A program made the position numbers and the translations under genes. A DNA stretch of 52,642 nucleotides from an uncultured Eubacteriales bacterium. Lineage in GTDB: Bacteria; Bacillota; Clostridia; Christensenellales; Aristaeellaceae. The number at the start of each line of letters is the position of its first letter. The stretch's first letter is position 1. Positions 24,399 to 33,508 of the stretch are shown here, piece after piece. The notes beneath the pieces are model-generated. The model was given only the letters and a program-made list of their open reading frames with translations, did not search any database and was not told the origin of the DNA. The stretch spans positions 6,471-59,112 of the forward strand of contig CADAKE010000002.1 of the NCBI GenBank assembly GCA_902788445.1, written 5' to 3'.

Positions 24399-24427
24399 TT
24401 GACAAACAAACGGCGACAGGGTATCAT
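24399..24427 (+). promoter_or_regulatory. Strong promoter of pyk
   Basis: TTGACA (24399-24404), a 17-bp spacer and TATCAT (24422-24427) lie 53 bp upstream of the ATG. Confidence 0.8.
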
Positions 24428-24480
24428 AAAACACAGAGAGTACAACCGTTTCTATCCTGCGATGAACGGAGGGCAAACCT

Positions 24481-25893
24481 ATGCGCAAAACGAAAATCGT
24501 ATGCACCATCGGCCCGGCCAGCGAATCCGAAGAGATGCTGGAAAAAATGATGCTGGCGGGCATGAACGTGGCCCGGCTCAACTTTTCCCACGGTACCCAC
24601 GCGGAGCACGCCGAGCGAATCCGGCGGCTGAAAGCGGTGCGGGAGCGGCTGAACCTGCCCGTAGCCATCATGCTGGACACCAAGGGCCCGGAATATCGCA
24701 TCAAGACCTTCGCCAACCACAAGGTGATGCTGAGCGAAGGCCAGACGTTCACCCTGCGCGTGGACAGCGTGGAGGGCGACGAGCACCAGGTGTCCGTCAA
24801 CTACGCCGAGCTCAACCATGATTTGAGCGCTGGCGACCGGGTGCTCATCAACAACGGCCTGATCGCCATGGACGTGCAGGAAATCGTCGGCCCGGAAATC
24901 CGGTGCAAGGTCGTGATCGGGGGCGAGCTGTCCGACCGCAAGAGCATGTCCTTCCCCGGCAAGGTATTAAACCAGGTGTACCTGAGCGAGCAGGATAAAT
25001 CCGACCTGCTGTTCGGCATCCAGCACGACGTGGATTACGTGGCCTGCTCCTTCGTCAGCCGGAAGCAGGACCTGCTGGACCTGCGGGCGTTCGTGGACGA
25101 AAACGGCGGCCAACAGCTCAGCCTGATCGCCAAGATCGAAAACCAGAGCGGCATCGACAACATTGAGGACATCTGCACCGCCTGCGAGGGCATCATGATC
25201 GGCCGCGGTGACATGGGCGTGGAAATCCCCTATGAGGAACTGCCCGCCGTGCAGAAGCACCTGATCGACAAATGCCGCATCATCGGCAAGCGCGTCATCA
25301 CCGCCACCGAAATGCTGGAATCCATGATCCACAACGCCCGGCCCACCCGCGCCGAAATCTCCGACGTGGCGAACGCCGTGTACGACGGCTCCAGCGCCGT
25401 CATGCTCTCCGGCGAAACCGCCGCGGGCAAGTATCCGGTAGAATCCGTGGCTGTCATGGCGAAAATCGCCGAGGCGACGGAAAACAAAATCGACTACGCC
25501 CAGCGCTTCCGCACCGCGGAATTTATCACCCACAACACCGTGGACGCCATTTCCCACGCCACCTGCGGCATGGCCATCGACATTGGGGCCAAGGCCATTG
25601 TGGTCTGCTCGCTTTCCGGCGGCACGGTGCGCATGATTTCCCGGTTCCGCGCGCCGATGGACATTCTGGGCCTCACCACCAGCGAACACGCCATGCGGAG
25701 GCTGGCCCTGTCCTGGGGCGTAACGCCCGCCTTGGCCGAAACCCAAACCTCTACCGACGTGCTGTTCTATGTTGCCAAGCAAAAGGCGAAGGAGATGCTC
25801 CGCCTCCAGCCCGGCGACAAGATCGTGATTACCGGCGGCCTGCCCAACGCCAGGTCGGGGAATACGAATTTGATCAAGGTAGAAACTATTTGA
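24481..25893 (+). CDS. pyk: Pyruvate kinase
   Basis: This 470-residue glycolytic enzyme transfers phosphate from phosphoenolpyruvate to ADP. Conserved blocks are TKIVCTIGPAS (start), MNVARLNFSHG, MLDTKGPEYR, LIAKIENQSGIDNI with the catalytic Lys, IMIGRGDMGVEIP and ITATEMLESMI...RAEISDVANAVYDG. It ends after the C-terminal regulatory domain and lacks the extra PEP-utilising-like domain found in Bacillus enzymes. ATG 24481 follows GGAGG. It has its own promoter and terminator. Confidence 0.97.
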   Translation: MRKTKIVCTIGPASESEEMLEKMMLAGMNVARLNFSHGTHAEHAERIRRLKAVRERLNLPVAIMLDTKGPEYRIKTFANHKVMLSEGQTFTLRVDSVEGDEHQVSVNYAELNHDLSAGDRVLINNGLIAMDVQEIVGPEIRCKVVIGGELSDRKSMSFPGKVLNQVYLSEQDKSDLLFGIQHDVDYVACSFVSRKQDLLDLRAFVDENGGQQLSLIAKIENQSGIDNIEDICTACEGIMIGRGDMGVEIPYEELPAVQKHLIDKCRIIGKRVITATEMLESMIHNARPTRAEISDVANAVYDGSSAVMLSGETAAGKYPVESVAVMAKIAEATENKIDYAQRFRTAEFITHNTVDAISHATCGMAIDIGAKAIVVCSLSGGTVRMISRFRAPMDILGLTTSEHAMRRLALSWGVTPALAETQTSTDVLFYVAKQKAKEMLRLQPGDKIVITGGLPNARSGNTNLIKVETI

Positions 25894-25930
25894 TCGGGCA
25901 GGAGAAACGTGCGCCGCCGTGCGCACATAA

Positions 25931-25965
25931 AAAGAGCCGCCGTGCGTTTTGCATGGCGGCTTTTG
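25931..25965. terminator. Bidirectional terminator between pyk and glyS
   Basis: AGCCGCC (25935-25941) pairs with GGCGGCT (25955-25961). It is preceded by A-rich sequence and followed by TTTT, so it serves both convergent genes. Confidence 0.75.
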
Positions 25966-25974
25966 ATAAGGCAA

Positions 25975-27363
25975 TCAGAACTGCTGCATATCTTCGATAT
26001 ACTGCTTGAGTTCGGAAACGGGGATGCGCTTCTGTTCCATGGTGTCGCGATCGCGGACGGTGACGGTGCCGGTTTCCTCGGTCTCGAAGTCCACGGTGAC
26101 GCACACGGGGGTGCCCACCTCGTCCTGGCGGCGGTAGCGCTTGCCGATGGAGCCGGTTTCGTCGTAGTCCACCATAAAGTACTTGCTCAGTTCTTCATGA
26201 ATCTGCGTCGCCAGTCCGCCCAGCTTGTTCTTTTGCAGGGGCAGCACGGCAGCCTTGAAGGGGGCCAGCGCGGGATGCAGGTGCAGCACGGTGCGCACGT
26301 CGCCGCCCTCCAGTTCTTCTTCCTCGTAGGCGTTGCAGAGGAAAGCCAAGGTCACGCGGTCAGCGCCCAGAGAGGGCTCAATGACGTAGGGAATGTAGCG
26401 CTCATTCGTCACGGGGTCGATGTATTCCATGCTCTCGCCGGAGGTGTTCTGGTGCTGGGTCAGGTCGTAGTCCGTGCGGTCGGCGATGCCCCAGAGCTCG
26501 CCCCAGCCGAAGGGGAACAGATACTCAAAGTCCGTGGTCGCCTTGGAATAGAAGGCCAGTTCTTCCTTGCTGTGGTCGCGCAGGCGCAGGGCTTCTTCCT
26601 TGATGCCCAGCTTCAGCAGCCAATCGCGGCAGTAGCCCCGCCAGTAATCGAACCACTCCAGGTCGGTGCCGGGCTTGCAGAAGAATTCCAGTTCCATCTG
26701 CTCAAATTCGCGGATGCGGAAAATGAAGTTGCCGGGGGTGATTTCGTTGCGGAAGCTCTTGCCCACCTGGGCCACGCCCATGGGCAGCTTGCGGCGGGTG
26801 GAGCGCACGATATTCTTGAAGTTCACGAAAATGCCCTGGGCGGTTTCGGGGCGCAGATAGATTTCGTTGGCGCTGTCCTCGGTGACGCCCTGGTGGGTCT
26901 TGAACATGAGGTTGAACTTGCGGATGCCGGTGAAATCCTTCTTGCCGCAGGTGGGGCACACGATGTCGTGCTCCGCGATGAAGGATTCATACTGCTCATT
27001 AGTCCAGCCGTCGGCCTGGATTTCTTCGTTGTGCTCCTTGCCCCAGTCCTCGATCAGCTTGTCGGCGCGGAAGCGGGCTTTGCAGGCGCGGCAGTCCATC
27101 AGCGGGTCGTTGAAGGTGCCCACGTGGCCGGAGGCCACCCACACCATGCGGTTCATGAGGATGGCGCTGTCCAGACCCACGTTGTACTTGCTTTCCTGCA
27201 CGAACTTTTTGAGCCACGCCTTTTTCACATTGTTCTTGAATTCCACGCCCAGGGGGCCGTAGTCCCAGCTGTTCGCCAGGCCGCCGTAAATTTCGCTGCC
27301 GGGGAAAATAAAGCCGCGCACCTTGCACAGGGCGACCAGCTTGTCCATGGTCAATTGAGCCAT
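25975..27363 (-). CDS. glyS: Glycyl-tRNA synthetase (dimeric, class II)
   Basis: This 462-residue enzyme charges tRNA-Gly and is of the single-chain alpha2 type. Class II motifs are visible: [18 protein letters not shown] at the start, the [14 protein letters not shown] region, [32 protein letters not shown] (motif 2) and [14 protein letters not shown] (motif 3). Two CxxC pairs (DCRACKARF and CPTCGKKDF) mark the zinc-like insertion common in this enzyme. A C-terminal anticodon domain follows, with [14 protein letters not shown] and [28 protein letters not shown]. The ribosome site is GGAAGGA, somewhat far from ATG 27363. Confidence 0.96.
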   Translation of the reverse strand: MAQLTMDKLVALCKVRGFIFPGSEIYGGLANSWDYGPLGVEFKNNVKKAWLKKFVQESKYNVGLDSAILMNRMVWVASGHVGTFNDPLMDCRACKARFRADKLIEDWGKEHNEEIQADGWTNEQYESFIAEHDIVCPTCGKKDFTGIRKFNLMFKTHQGVTEDSANEIYLRPETAQGIFVNFKNIVRSTRRKLPMGVAQVGKSFRNEITPGNFIFRIREFEQMELEFFCKPGTDLEWFDYWRGYCRDWLLKLGIKEEALRLRDHSKEELAFYSKATTDFEYLFPFGWGELWGIADRTDYDLTQHQNTSGESMEYIDPVTNERYIPYVIEPSLGADRVTLAFLCNAYEEEELEGGDVRTVLHLHPALAPFKAAVLPLQKNKLGGLATQIHEELSKYFMVDYDETGSIGKRYRRQDEVGTPVCVTVDFETEETGTVTVRDRDTMEQKRIPVSELKQYIEDMQQF

Positions 27364-27429
27364 CGTTTCATCAATCCTTCCGTAGAAATATCCGTTTCAT
27401 TATCGCCGTTTCCGGCCCGTTTGTCAAGC

Positions 27430-27464
27430 AAAAAAGCCGCGGATTTCGCGTGGAAATCCGCGGC
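27430..27464 (-). terminator. Intrinsic terminator of the CxxC/PT-rich secreted protein gene
   Basis: GCCGCGGATTTC and GAAATCCGCGGC form a perfect 12-bp stem with a 5-nt loop, followed on the minus strand by six T. Confidence 0.92.
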
Positions 27465-27490
27465 CCTTTGAGCTTGCTTGTTTGATCGGA

Positions 27491-28894
27491 TTACCGGCTC
27501 ACATCGTACACGCCGTTCTGGGACACGAGAATATCCGTCGCGCCCTTGAGGACGATGCCGGTCAGCATATTGCTGGGCTGGATTACCATGCCGGAAGCCA
27601 GCTCCGCTTCCACCTTCACCATGGTGCCGCCGGCAGCCTGGGGATCGGTGGTGAACACGCGGTAGGTGATGCCTTCGTCGGTGTCGAACCAGGCGTCTTC
27701 CACGTTGGCCAGCGCGATATTCAGCACCGCGCCGCCGTTGGTGTACCGCACGGCGGTGTAGCCTTCGGCCTTGATGGTGTCAATCAGCGCGGCGTCCAGA
27801 TACAGGCCGATTTCAGTGGGCTTGCCGGTCCGGGTGTCCTGCGCCACTTCGATGATCACGGTGGAAATGTCCTGCACGTCGCGGTAGGAATCATAGTCCA
27901 CGGCCATTGCGCCGCTGTCATACAGGATGTGGCCGTAGCCGTTCCGGGTCACGGTGGTCAGGCCGGGGCTCTGGGTGGGAATCGCAATCGGGAAAGCGAA
28001 AGGAGATTCCGTGGAGTACACGGGCTTTTCCTTTGTCATGTGCTTGCCGCAGTTGGAGCAGCGGTAATTGGTGGCACGGTCATTTTCGCTTTCCACCACG
28101 TACCGGTGGCCCAGAGGAGAAATGCGCTGGGTTTCCGACGCGCCGCAGATCGTGCAGGTGTGGGTCTGTTCGCCCGCGCCTTCGCAGGTAGCGGCCTTGA
28201 TCACGGTCCAGCTGCCCCAGCTGTGGGTATGCGGGGCGGCCGTCGGCGCGGGGCCGGAGCCGACAGTGAACGTGTTGCTGACCACGCCGTTCCAGGTGTA
28301 CAGCTCCACCGTATGGGTGCCGGGGGTCAGGGTGCCGACATTCACGGACTTGGCGCCGGGTTCGCTGATGGCGATACCGGTGGGCACGCCGTCAATGTAA
28401 ATGGCGGAAGGGGTGTTGATCCCGGCCACGCTCACGGTCACATTGCCGTTCACATAGCTGCCCACATACACGGACGGGCCGGAGACGACCGGCGCGCTGG
28501 TGGGCGCGACAGGAGCATAAGTGGGCGTAACGGGCGCGTAAGTCGGGGAGACGGGAGCGTAGGTCGGCGTCACAGGCGAAGAAGTGTACGATCCGCCGCC
28601 GCCGCTGATGTTAACGGTCACGGAGCCGCCGTCGCCGCCGAAGAAGGGGTCGGTCACGCCGCTGATGGTGACAGAGGTAGCGCCCGCGGGCGGCGTCAGG
28701 ACGACCGTGGTATGATTGGAATCCAGCACATAGCCAGTGCTGGCCCCGTTCATGTTGACGCGGGTCATGCCGCTGCCGGAGTTGGTAACATAGATCTTGC
28801 CATTGCTGTAGGTAGCGCTGATCGACGCGGAAGCGGCGCTGACGCAGCCCAGTACCAGAGCGGTCATAAGCAGTAAACAGACGAATTTTTTCAT
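27491..28894 (-). CDS. Secreted protein with Pro/Thr linker and CxxC repeats
   Basis: The 467-residue exported protein has a signal peptide (to about 22), a beta-rich N-terminal part and a linker of repeated PTYAPV units (about 105-140). An Ig-like segment ends near 215. A cysteine region follows, with the HSWGSWTVIKAATC...CTICGASE...PLGH module and a further YRCSNCGK pair. The C-terminal half (about 310-467) is of unknown fold and lacks a sortase or other anchor. ATG follows GGAGGAAAGAA. It lies downstream of another secreted CxxC-repeat protein on the same strand, separated by a long stem-loop. Function unknown; probably a surface or matrix protein. Confidence 0.75.
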   Translation of the reverse strand: MKKFVCLLLMTALVLGCVSAASASISATYSNGKIYVTNSGSGMTRVNMNGASTGYVLDSNHTTVVLTPPAGATSVTISGVTDPFFGGDGGSVTVNISGGGGSYTSSPVTPTYAPVSPTYAPVTPTYAPVAPTSAPVVSGPSVYVGSYVNGNVTVSVAGINTPSAIYIDGVPTGIAISEPGAKSVNVGTLTPGTHTVELYTWNGVVSNTFTVGSGPAPTAAPHTHSWGSWTVIKAATCEGAGEQTHTCTICGASETQRISPLGHRYVVESENDRATNYRCSNCGKHMTKEKPVYSTESPFAFPIAIPTQSPGLTTVTRNGYGHILYDSGAMAVDYDSYRDVQDISTVIIEVAQDTRTGKPTEIGLYLDAALIDTIKAEGYTAVRYTNGGAVLNIALANVEDAWFDTDEGITYRVFTTDPQAAGGTMVKVEAELASGMVIQPSNMLTGIVLKGATDILVSQNGVYDVSR

Positions 28895-28936
28895 TTCTTT
28901 CCTCCAAATTGTTCATTGGGCGGAATGTTTTTCCAT

Positions 28937-29016
28937 AAAGAGGAAGGGCAGCATCCGTGGATAGCATCCGGCACGAAACCAGCCATGCCTCTCCACAAAT
29001 GCTACCCTTCCCCTTT
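28937..29016 (-). other. Long stem-loop between the two secreted-protein genes
   Basis: The arms at 28937-28961 and 28992-29016 are 25 nt each and pair with only about four mismatches around a 30-nt loop. No T run follows on the minus strand. It may process or stabilise the shared message, or weakly attenuate the downstream gene. Confidence 0.6.
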
Positions 29017-29046
29017 ACATGTTGGAATGTTTGTTAATGATTTCGA

Positions 29047-30585
29047 TTACACGTACTTACCATCGGTCTGGTAGGTCTTGTTGTTGTCCTTGAGCTGGAT
29101 GGACACCGCGTACACAGCGCCGCCGGCGGACACGGAGAACCGACCGTTCTCATCCACGGGAGAGCTCACAGCCAGGAAGGTGCCCTGGGGAGTGTAGATA
29201 ATCACGTTCACGCTCAGGCCGGGGGTGCGATAGCTCACGTTGCCGGCAACCTGGCCGCTCACGCCGCTGGCGTTGTAGTTCCAGCTGGTGACCTTGTAGT
29301 TTTCGGTGCCGCCGGGAGTGGTGGTTTCGGTGGGCTTCACAGTGGGCACGGGATCAGCGCCCTTGGGAGCGGTCTTGCCTACATAGTTTTCCTTCGCGGT
29401 GCAGGCGTAGTTGGTGCAGTAGCGTTCCCAAACGCCGTTGGTGGTGGCGGTGGGCTTCACAACAACCTGCCAGGAGCCGAAGTTATGCTTGGTAGCCTTC
29501 GGAATGCTTTCCGTCCGCAAACCGCCGCACTTGGAGCAGACAAGGATTCTCGATCCATCGGCGCCGTCGACGCAGCCAGCGGGAACCACGACTTCCTTCT
29601 CAACGAAGGAGTGATGCTTGTAGTAACCAACCAGGGAGAAATAAGCGTCGTCAAGTTCTTCTTCCTTACCGCAGATTTTGCAGACTCTCTTGGCGGTGGA
29701 GAAGCAGTCCTTGGTCGCAACAGCGGCGTCAGGGCCGGTCACTTTGCACTTGCCGTTTTCAACGATCTTGTAATCCCAATCATGTTCGCCGACAGCGACG
29801 ATAATCTGGGTTTCTTCGGCGTTGCACAGCGTGCAGTAACGGGACTGGAAGCCGTCTTCGCCGGTGCAGGTCGCAGGTTTGGTCACAATCCATTCGCCGA
29901 AGGTGTGGGGGCCCTTCGCAGCGTAAGCGGCGTCGAGCTTCTTTTCAACGCCCAGAACAGCCCATTCAGGTTCGCCGCAGATCACGCAGGTGGTGTATTT
30001 GATACCGCCCTGCTGGCAGGTCTGCACCCGTTCGATCACGATGGGGCCGGGCTGGAAGGTGTGCTTCGGAATCGCCGTGTACTTAATGCCAGACTTGTCA
30101 GAGGTCAGTTCCGCCTGTCCGCAGTAGCTGCACTCCATGTGATACTTGCCGTCTTTGGAGCAGGTTTCCGCGTTGTCAATCACCTTCACGTCAAACTTGT
30201 GGCCCGTGGCGGGAATCGTTACTTCGCCTTCCTTGACCGCGCCGCAGTCCTTGCAGACGTACTGGCCGACGCCGCCGACTTCGCAGGAAGCATCCTTGCC
30301 GTCCTTGGCTTTCAGGCCCCAATTGTGAATCGGGTCAATGCTGACGGATTCGTAGGTTCCGTCGGTCATCTTGATCTTCACGGTGCCGGTTACGCACTTG
30401 GGTTCCACGGTGATGATATAATCCGGCGTGCCGGTATCAACAGTTTTGCCGTTGACCGTTGTCAGCGCGTTGATCACGACCGTATTGTGCAGATACTTGG
30501 AATCGAGTGTAGAGGCGGCCAGCGCGCTGCCGCACACCAGCGTCAGCAGCAGAGCCAGACACAGAACAGTTAAAAACTTTTTCAC
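29047..30585 (-). CDS. Secreted Cys-rich protein with about seven CxxC modules
   Basis: The 512-residue protein has a signal peptide (MKKFLTVLCLALLLTLVCGSALA), a short N-terminal beta segment and then, from about 87 to 395, about seven modules. Most modules start with H-x-(F/W) and hold a lone Cys followed 8-12 residues later by C-x2-C (for example VCKDCG, CSYCGQ, CVICGE, CTLCNA, CKICGK, CSKCGG); the last is degenerate. A Thr/Pro linker and a C-terminal Ig-like beta domain of about 90 residues follow. The modules resemble those of many Clostridia surface proteins. Three Cys per module suggest disulphides or metal binding; neither is proven. It starts with GTG at 30585, eight bases after GGAGG, behind a long structured leader. 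Confidence 0.78.
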   Translation of the reverse strand: MKKFLTVLCLALLLTLVCGSALAASTLDSKYLHNTVVINALTTVNGKTVDTGTPDYIITVEPKCVTGTVKIKMTDGTYESVSIDPIHNWGLKAKDGKDASCEVGGVGQYVCKDCGAVKEGEVTIPATGHKFDVKVIDNAETCSKDGKYHMECSYCGQAELTSDKSGIKYTAIPKHTFQPGPIVIERVQTCQQGGIKYTTCVICGEPEWAVLGVEKKLDAAYAAKGPHTFGEWIVTKPATCTGEDGFQSRYCTLCNAEETQIIVAVGEHDWDYKIVENGKCKVTGPDAAVATKDCFSTAKRVCKICGKEEELDDAYFSLVGYYKHHSFVEKEVVVPAGCVDGADGSRILVCSKCGGLRTESIPKATKHNFGSWQVVVKPTATTNGVWERYCTNYACTAKENYVGKTAPKGADPVPTVKPTETTTPGGTENYKVTSWNYNASGVSGQVAGNVSYRTPGLSVNVIIYTPQGTFLAVSSPVDENGRFSVSAGGAVYAVSIQLKDNNKTYQTDGKYV

Positions 30586-30801
30586 GTTTCTATCCTCCTA
30601 AAATTTCCTTTTTGGATTCAGCGTTTTAAACATCGAGCGGCCCGCACGGGCGGCATTCAGTGGGGTCCCTCGATCTCATGCGGCCCATCAATTGGCCTCA
30701 CCTCCTCAACGGCATTAACGCACAAATCAATTGAGATCAAGTTCTTAGGCTTCTGTTCTCCGCGGTGCCATCCTGTGGCACCCCTTCCTTTCCTCAGAAG
30801 C
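30586..30801 (-). promoter_or_regulatory. Structured 5' leader of the Cys-rich protein gene
   Basis: About 215 nt lie between the transcription start and the GTG. Visible helices on the minus strand are GCTTCTG/CAGAAGC enclosing GGTGCCA/TGGCACC, GATCTCA/TGAGATC at a distance, and ATCGAG/CTCGAT enclosing GCCCG/CGGGC. A small frame with an AGGAGGTG ribosome site lies inside. No known riboswitch consensus was recognised. Confidence 0.5.
30626..30688 (-). CDS. Possible 20-residue leader peptide
   Basis: The frame begins MGRMRSRDPTECRPCG and ends at TAA 30626. A perfect GAGGAGGTGA lies 12 nt before the ATG (9 nt before an in-frame TTG). It contains a CxxC like the modules of the protein encoded downstream, which may be chance. 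Its stop is 41 nt before the GTG of the main gene. Confidence 0.35.
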   Translation of the reverse strand: MGRMRSRDPTECRPCGPLDV

Positions 30802-30807
30802 AATGCT

Positions 30808-30836
30808 ATTATAATCCATGGTTTTTTTGAAATCAA
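30808..30836 (-). promoter_or_regulatory. Consensus promoter of the Cys-rich protein gene
   Basis: On the minus strand TTGATT (30831-30836), 17 bp and a perfect TATAAT (30808-30813). Confidence 0.8.
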
Positions 30837-31145
30837 CCGATTTTGGCCCTCCCCGGGTTTTTTAAGGGAACCGTAACGGGAAGTGTGAATTTTCTCAATG
30901 AACTTATGATAATTATATTCATTGTTTTACGAATTCTTGAACAGAATACTTCATCCATACACAATTTTGTATGCGCTGGAAGGGACAGGGAAATTGGCAG
31001 CGCAGGGCCGCGCGGAAAGCAAATCATACTGTTTCATCTTTAAAACAGCAAATGATGAAAGTATCCAAAAGGCCCCGCCTCGAGGGCAATGCAGTCAGCT
31101 TAAGAAATTCGATAGGGCTTTGATGTGTATCTGCGGGAAGCAGCC

Positions 31146-31238
31146 AAAAGCCTTCCCCTTGAGGGGAAGGTGGCCTGCGCGGAAGCAACTTCATCGGAGA
31201 AACCGAGTCATTTCGCGCAGGACGGATGAGGTGATTTG
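31146..31238 (+). repeat. CTTCCCC/GGATGAGGTG repeat element, forward copy
   Basis: The element opens AAAAGCCTTCCCCTTGAGGG, continues GGAAGGTGGC, has an internal inverted repeat CTGCGCG/CGCGCAG and closes GGACGGATGAGGTGATTT. Elements with this opening and a GATGAGGTG close are widespread in gut Firmicutes. Confidence 0.7.
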
Positions 31239-31272
31239 CTGGATTGCGTACAAGTGACTTGGTTGAAGTCCG

Positions 31273-31364
31273 GCATCACCTCATCAGTCAGGCGCGAATT
31301 GACTTGATTTCCTTTTCATACTTGGTTCCGCGCCTGACAGCTTCCCCTCAACGGGAAGCCTTTT
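31273..31364 (-). repeat. CTTCCCC/GGATGAGGTG repeat element, inverted copy
   Basis: On the minus strand it opens AAAAGGCTTCCCGTTGAGGG and closes TGATGAGGTGATGC, with an inner inverted repeat CAGGCGCGGAA/TTCGCGCCTG. It faces the copy at 31146-31238 across 34 bp. Confidence 0.7.
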
Positions 31365-31593
31365 GGGACGTATCTTTACTCTATTCTTTTTCCATGCTAC
31401 TAAGTTGATGACATTGCCCTTAAGGGGAAGGCTTTTCGCTGCTTTCCTTTATACAACACATCAAAGTAACTATTTTCTTAAGTTGACACCATTCCTCCCA
31501 AGGGGAAGGCGCAAAAAAGGCTTCCCCAAGAGAGGAAGCCGTCAGACGCGGCGAAGCGTCCCGATGTCATTTTTAATAGGCGCATTCCATGAA

Positions 31594-33444
31594 TTACTTG
31601 TAGCGAATCACAAGCGTATCCCCGTCGACAGCGAAGGTGCAGCCCAGCACGCTGAACACCTGCTCGCCCAGATACAGGTTCTGCTTCCAGTACAGCGCGT
31701 CCTGGGTGCAGTCTCTGCCCGCGATTCTGAGGGATTGCAGCTGGCCGTTCTCATAGGTCACGCTGCTGAACGCGCCCAGCAGGAAAAATTCCTCGCTCGG
31801 GTTGACCCGGATATCCACCGCATCGGCGAACTCGTTGATATTCACCATGGCGCGGCCCTGCGCGTCCCAATACCAGGGGCAGTCCAGCGTTTTCCCGTTG
31901 AACTGAACAGCGCTGCCCGCCTGCAAAACGCCTTCTTCCGGCAGGCGGAGCGGCTCCTCTGTGGGCTCGGGCGTAGGCGCTGCCGTGGGCGTAGCGGTCG
32001 GCGCAGGGGTCGGCGCGGCGGTAGGCTCAGCCGTCGGCGCGGCCGTGGGTTCACGTGTGGGCTCTTCTGTCGGCGCGGCGGTCGGGGCCGCTGTGGGCTG
32101 CTCCGTGGGCTTTCCGGTGGGCTCCTTCGTCACAGGCACTTCAGTGGGCGCTTCCGTCGGCGCGGCAGTCGGCACCGCCTCGGTGGGCATGGGCGACGGC
32201 GTGCGCGTGGGCACCGCGGTCGGCGCTTCTGTGGCCTCCTCGGCGGGTTCGGCATCTTTATAGGTAAAAATCACGACGGCCGGAACAGGCGCGCCCTCCG
32301 CGTCCACGGCGACCGTGACCGGGCTTTCGCTGATCAGCTGTTCCGTTTCTCCCACCATTTCAGGGTCGGCCTCCACATCCCAGCTTTCGCCGAAGCCCAG
32401 GCGCATGATGGTTTCATTGAGCAGCACGCCCGCTTCGTTCATATAACGCACGGGCACCAGCGCCACGTCCTCCCCCGGCGCGGGCGTAGGAGAAACGCTG
32501 CGGAAGGTGAAGATGGCGGCGGAGGGGAAGGCCAGCCCGGTTTCATCCATGGTGACCTGCACGGTCTCCGCCCCGCTCAGCGTGTAATGGGCGGGCACCA
32601 GGCTTTCATCCGCTTTCACGGTTTTCCGGCTGCCGGGGGTCATGCTTTCGCTGGCCTGGTACAGGATCATCCCGGTGTCCGACATATAATACACCGGCAC
32701 GGAAAGCGCCTTGGGCGCTTCGGTCGGCGCGGCCTTGCGGGTATAGCGGAAGGTCACGGACGCGGGCGTCGCCACGCCGTCGCGGATGGTGACGGTGGCG
32801 GCGTTTTCCCCGGTCAGTTCATAGTCCGCCCCCACCTTGGAGGAATTGGCGTAGATCGTGGTGGTGGTGAAGCAGGTGGTGCTTCCCTGCGCCAGCAGCT
32901 TTTCATTTTCATCCACATAATACACCGGCACCGCGACCCCGCGGAACACAGGCGCAGGCGTCTCCGTCGGTTCGGGCGTCGTTTCAGGCTCCGGGCCCTC
33001 GTACAGCAGCTTCAGCATGGCCTGGCCCGCCACGCCGTCCACCGTCAGGCCGTTGGCCTGCTGGAACGCTTCCACGGCGCGCCGGGTTTTCTGGCCGAAG
33101 ATGCCGTCGATCTTGTCGTTCAGGTAGCCCTGCTCCGTCAGCGCGCGCTGCAAGCGGCGCACGTCCTCGCCCCGGTCATTCACGTAAAGGGCCGTATAGA
33201 CGACCGGCGTCGGGGAAGGCGTCGCCATCGGCTCCGCGGTGGGCGCCAGCGTCGCCACCAGCGCGGACTGCGCGGCAGGCGTTTCCGTCGCTTCCAGGTC
33301 AGGCGCTTCGGTGGGCTGCGCGGTCTGCTCCAACTGCGCGACCGGCGCGGCCGTCGCTTCCGGCACCGGCACAGCGGGCGCGGCCTCCGTGGCGGAGCCT
33401 ACCACCAGCATCATATACACCAGCATCGTTTTGATGAAATCCAT
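31594..33444 (-). CDS. Cell-wall protein with peptidoglycan-binding domain and MucBP repeats
   Basis: The 616-residue protein starts MDFIKTMLVYMMLVVGSATEA, a signal-like segment. Next come a Pro/Thr/Ala linker and a PGB_1-type peptidoglycan-binding domain (about 85-140: DRGEDVRRLQRALTEQGYLNDKIDGIFGQKT). Three MucBP-like repeats follow, each opening with VPVYYVDE / VPVYYMSD / VPVRYMNE and about 80 residues long. A 110-residue linker of (P/A)-T-x repeats leads to a C-terminal beta domain (DCPWYWDAQGRAMVNINEFADAV...) like copper-amine-oxidase N-type stalk domains. The ATG at 33444 follows AAAGGAGG. It probably tethers a surface fibre to peptidoglycan. Confidence 0.83.
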   Translation of the reverse strand: MDFIKTMLVYMMLVVGSATEAAPAVPVPEATAAPVAQLEQTAQPTEAPDLEATETPAAQSALVATLAPTAEPMATPSPTPVVYTALYVNDRGEDVRRLQRALTEQGYLNDKIDGIFGQKTRRAVEAFQQANGLTVDGVAGQAMLKLLYEGPEPETTPEPTETPAPVFRGVAVPVYYVDENEKLLAQGSTTCFTTTTIYANSSKVGADYELTGENAATVTIRDGVATPASVTFRYTRKAAPTEAPKALSVPVYYMSDTGMILYQASESMTPGSRKTVKADESLVPAHYTLSGAETVQVTMDETGLAFPSAAIFTFRSVSPTPAPGEDVALVPVRYMNEAGVLLNETIMRLGFGESWDVEADPEMVGETEQLISESPVTVAVDAEGAPVPAVVIFTYKDAEPAEEATEAPTAVPTRTPSPMPTEAVPTAAPTEAPTEVPVTKEPTGKPTEQPTAAPTAAPTEEPTREPTAAPTAEPTAAPTPAPTATPTAAPTPEPTEEPLRLPEEGVLQAGSAVQFNGKTLDCPWYWDAQGRAMVNINEFADAVDIRVNPSEEFFLLGAFSSVTYENGQLQSLRIAGRDCTQDALYWKQNLYLGEQVFSVLGCTFAVDGDTLVIRYK

Positions 33445-33508
33445 ACGAACCCTCCTTTGTGAAAACCATTCGATGAAAAAACGAAATAAAGGGGTTGATT
33501 CTTCCGGT

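Larger units (their letters stand above)
30837..31593. other. Gene-free stretch with repeat debris
   Basis: No credible gene is seen. The right half holds two inverted copies of a CTTCCCC-type element (31146-31238 and 31273-31364). It also holds short fragments of the same kind near 31410-31436 (CCCTTAAGGGGAAGG) and 31513-31545 (GGCTTCCCC-AAGAGAGGAAGCC). The left part (30900-31080) shows nothing recognisable. Confidence 0.6.

Noticed and set aside
25909..27471. 520-codon plus-strand frame opposite glyS
   Set aside because: It is a shadow in GC-rich DNA; glyS has full family motifs on the minus strand.
30586..30801. Known riboswitch (cobalamin, c-di-GMP, TPP, ydaO) in the leader
   Set aside because: Core consensus blocks of these classes are not present by eye; a covariance search would be decisive.
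31363..33462. 699-codon plus-strand frame rich in Arg and Gly
   Set aside because: It is the antisense of the MucBP/PGB protein; its composition follows from the Pro/Thr repeats on the other strand.
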